Shown piece by piece: positions 61,875 through 62,410 of a stretch of 62,410 nucleotides of DNA. Position numbers and translations under genes: made by a program. Origin of the DNA: Anaerocolumna sp. (GTDB lineage: Bacteria; Bacillota; Clostridia; Lachnospirales; Lachnospiraceae); assembly GCA_029256725.1 (NCBI GenBank), contig JAQSXJ010000008.1:1-62410 (forward strand), given 5' to 3'. The notes beneath the pieces are model-generated. The model did no database searches and was not told the DNA's origin. It saw only the letters and a program-made list of their open reading frames with translations. Position 1 is the first letter of the stretch. Every line of letters begins with the position of its first letter.

Positions 61875-62410
61875 TTAGTCTGCCTTTAATCTGATAGGCA
61901 CATAGATATCCAGCTGGTCATACCCAAGCCCCTTTTTGATATTTTCTGTTATGATCATATGGCACATAGTCCTGTGTCCATTTCTCTCATCCAGTTCAAA
62001 ACCGCTGGTCTCTACCCACCTTTTGATTCCTTCATAAACTCTGCCATTAATGTCATCATCTCCGTCTACAGAGATAGCTGCTGCATAAATACCGCCTTCA
62101 AAATCTATAATATCATAACCGCCGGTATCCTCACTGACAGCATCATTTTCAACTGCCATCCACCACACTCCATACCCATCCTCAAACCACAGAAAATCAA
62201 GAGGGGAAAAAGATATTCCTTTTCGTTTCTTATCATAATCCGGCCACCACTTATCAAAATCACCCAAGGTCTTATCAAATGTATCATATCCGGAAGTAGC
62301 CATTCTGCATTTCGGTAATTCAACAATACGTACTTCCGGCCCTCTTTTTAACCTTTCACTGACATAGCTAAGCCGTTCCGCTGTATTCTCTGTCAATTTC
62401 TCAGCATCTG
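61875..62410 (-). CDS. GyrI-like effector domain, C-terminal part of a regulator (cut by right edge)
   Basis: The frame is open to the window's right end; the TTG at 62396 is not a real start. The visible ~177 residues are a GyrI/SHS2 domain (VRIVELPKCRMATSGYDTFD, GYDIIDFEGGIYAAAI, RWVETSGFELDER, LDIYVPIR), the drug-binding module attached to AraC or MerR HTHs. A probable HTH would lie beyond the edge. Confidence 0.82.
   Translation of the reverse strand, partial: DAEKLTENTAERLSYVSERLKRGPEVRIVELPKCRMATSGYDTFDKTLGDFDKWWPDYDKKRKGISFSPLDFLWFEDGYGVWWMAVENDAVSEDTGGYDIIDFEGGIYAAAISVDGDDDINGRVYEGIKRWVETSGFELDERNGHRTMCHMIITENIKKGLGYDQLDIYVPIRLKAD

Overview
The window is AT-rich chromosomal DNA from a Gram-positive anaerobe. 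Strong AGGAGG-type ribosome binding sites, SpoVB-type flippase, lipoprotein substrate-binding proteins, EFR1 ferrodoxin, GH43/GH95 hydrolases and many one-component regulators point to Clostridia, most likely Lachnospiraceae (Anaerocolumna/Lachnoclostridium-like). This placement is inference from gene content; no rRNA or tRNA gene is visible.

Layout. 1-3.9 kb: molybdate uptake (modC partial, modB, modA) behind an HTH plus periplasmic-binding-domain regulator. 4.1-8.0 kb: pnp and a COG2509 flavoprotein. 8.1-14.3 kb: AraC regulator, SpoVB-like flippase and a plant-polysaccharide operon (GH43, nitrilase-fold amidase, truncated GH28). 14.6-21.4 kb: a LacI-headed organophosphate operon (metallophosphoesterase, PhnD, PhnC, two PhnE, tyrosine phosphatase) without C-P lyase. 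21.9-31.4 kb: pirin, DsbA-like protein, aldehyde dehydrogenase, a decayed aminotransferase/2-hydroxyacid dehydrogenase/LysR locus interrupted by a MerR-TipAS gene, and a GH95 fucosidase. 31.6-36.8 kb: XRE-cupin regulator with DMT exporter, rpsO, SulP with a Crp-type regulator, glutathione peroxidase. 37.6-46.9 kb: a double-HTH TPR regulator, a frameshifted DUF5692 gene, a PAS-GGDEF-EAL protein, and a three-gene MoxR ATPase / VWA-metallopeptidase / LRR operon. 47.2-62.4 kb: small regulators, GyrI-like domains, an InlB-repeat secreted protein, a DUF2975/HTH membrane operon, TetR, GNAT, EFR1, APH, Gfo/Idh, HAD, isochorismatase, and an uncharacterised protein beside an edge-truncated GyrI regulator.

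Three themes stand out. (1) rpsO and pnp, normally adjacent, lie in the same order and strand but about 27 kb apart, with most catabolic genes between them. (2) About ten loci are deletion or frameshift scars (SPOR, GH28, aminotransferase, 2-hydroxyacid dehydrogenase, LysR, DUF5692, MATE, response-regulator/permease fusion, GNAT-EFR1 overlap, a small C-terminal fragment), so the region is remodelling. (3) Intergenic gaps repeatedly hold short tandem arrays (13, 16, 17 and 26 bp periods) and perfect palindromes. The best candidates for undescribed biology are the MoxR-VWA-LRR operon, whose metallopeptidase motif lacks its glutamate, and the Phn-type organophosphate operon with two dedicated phosphatases.
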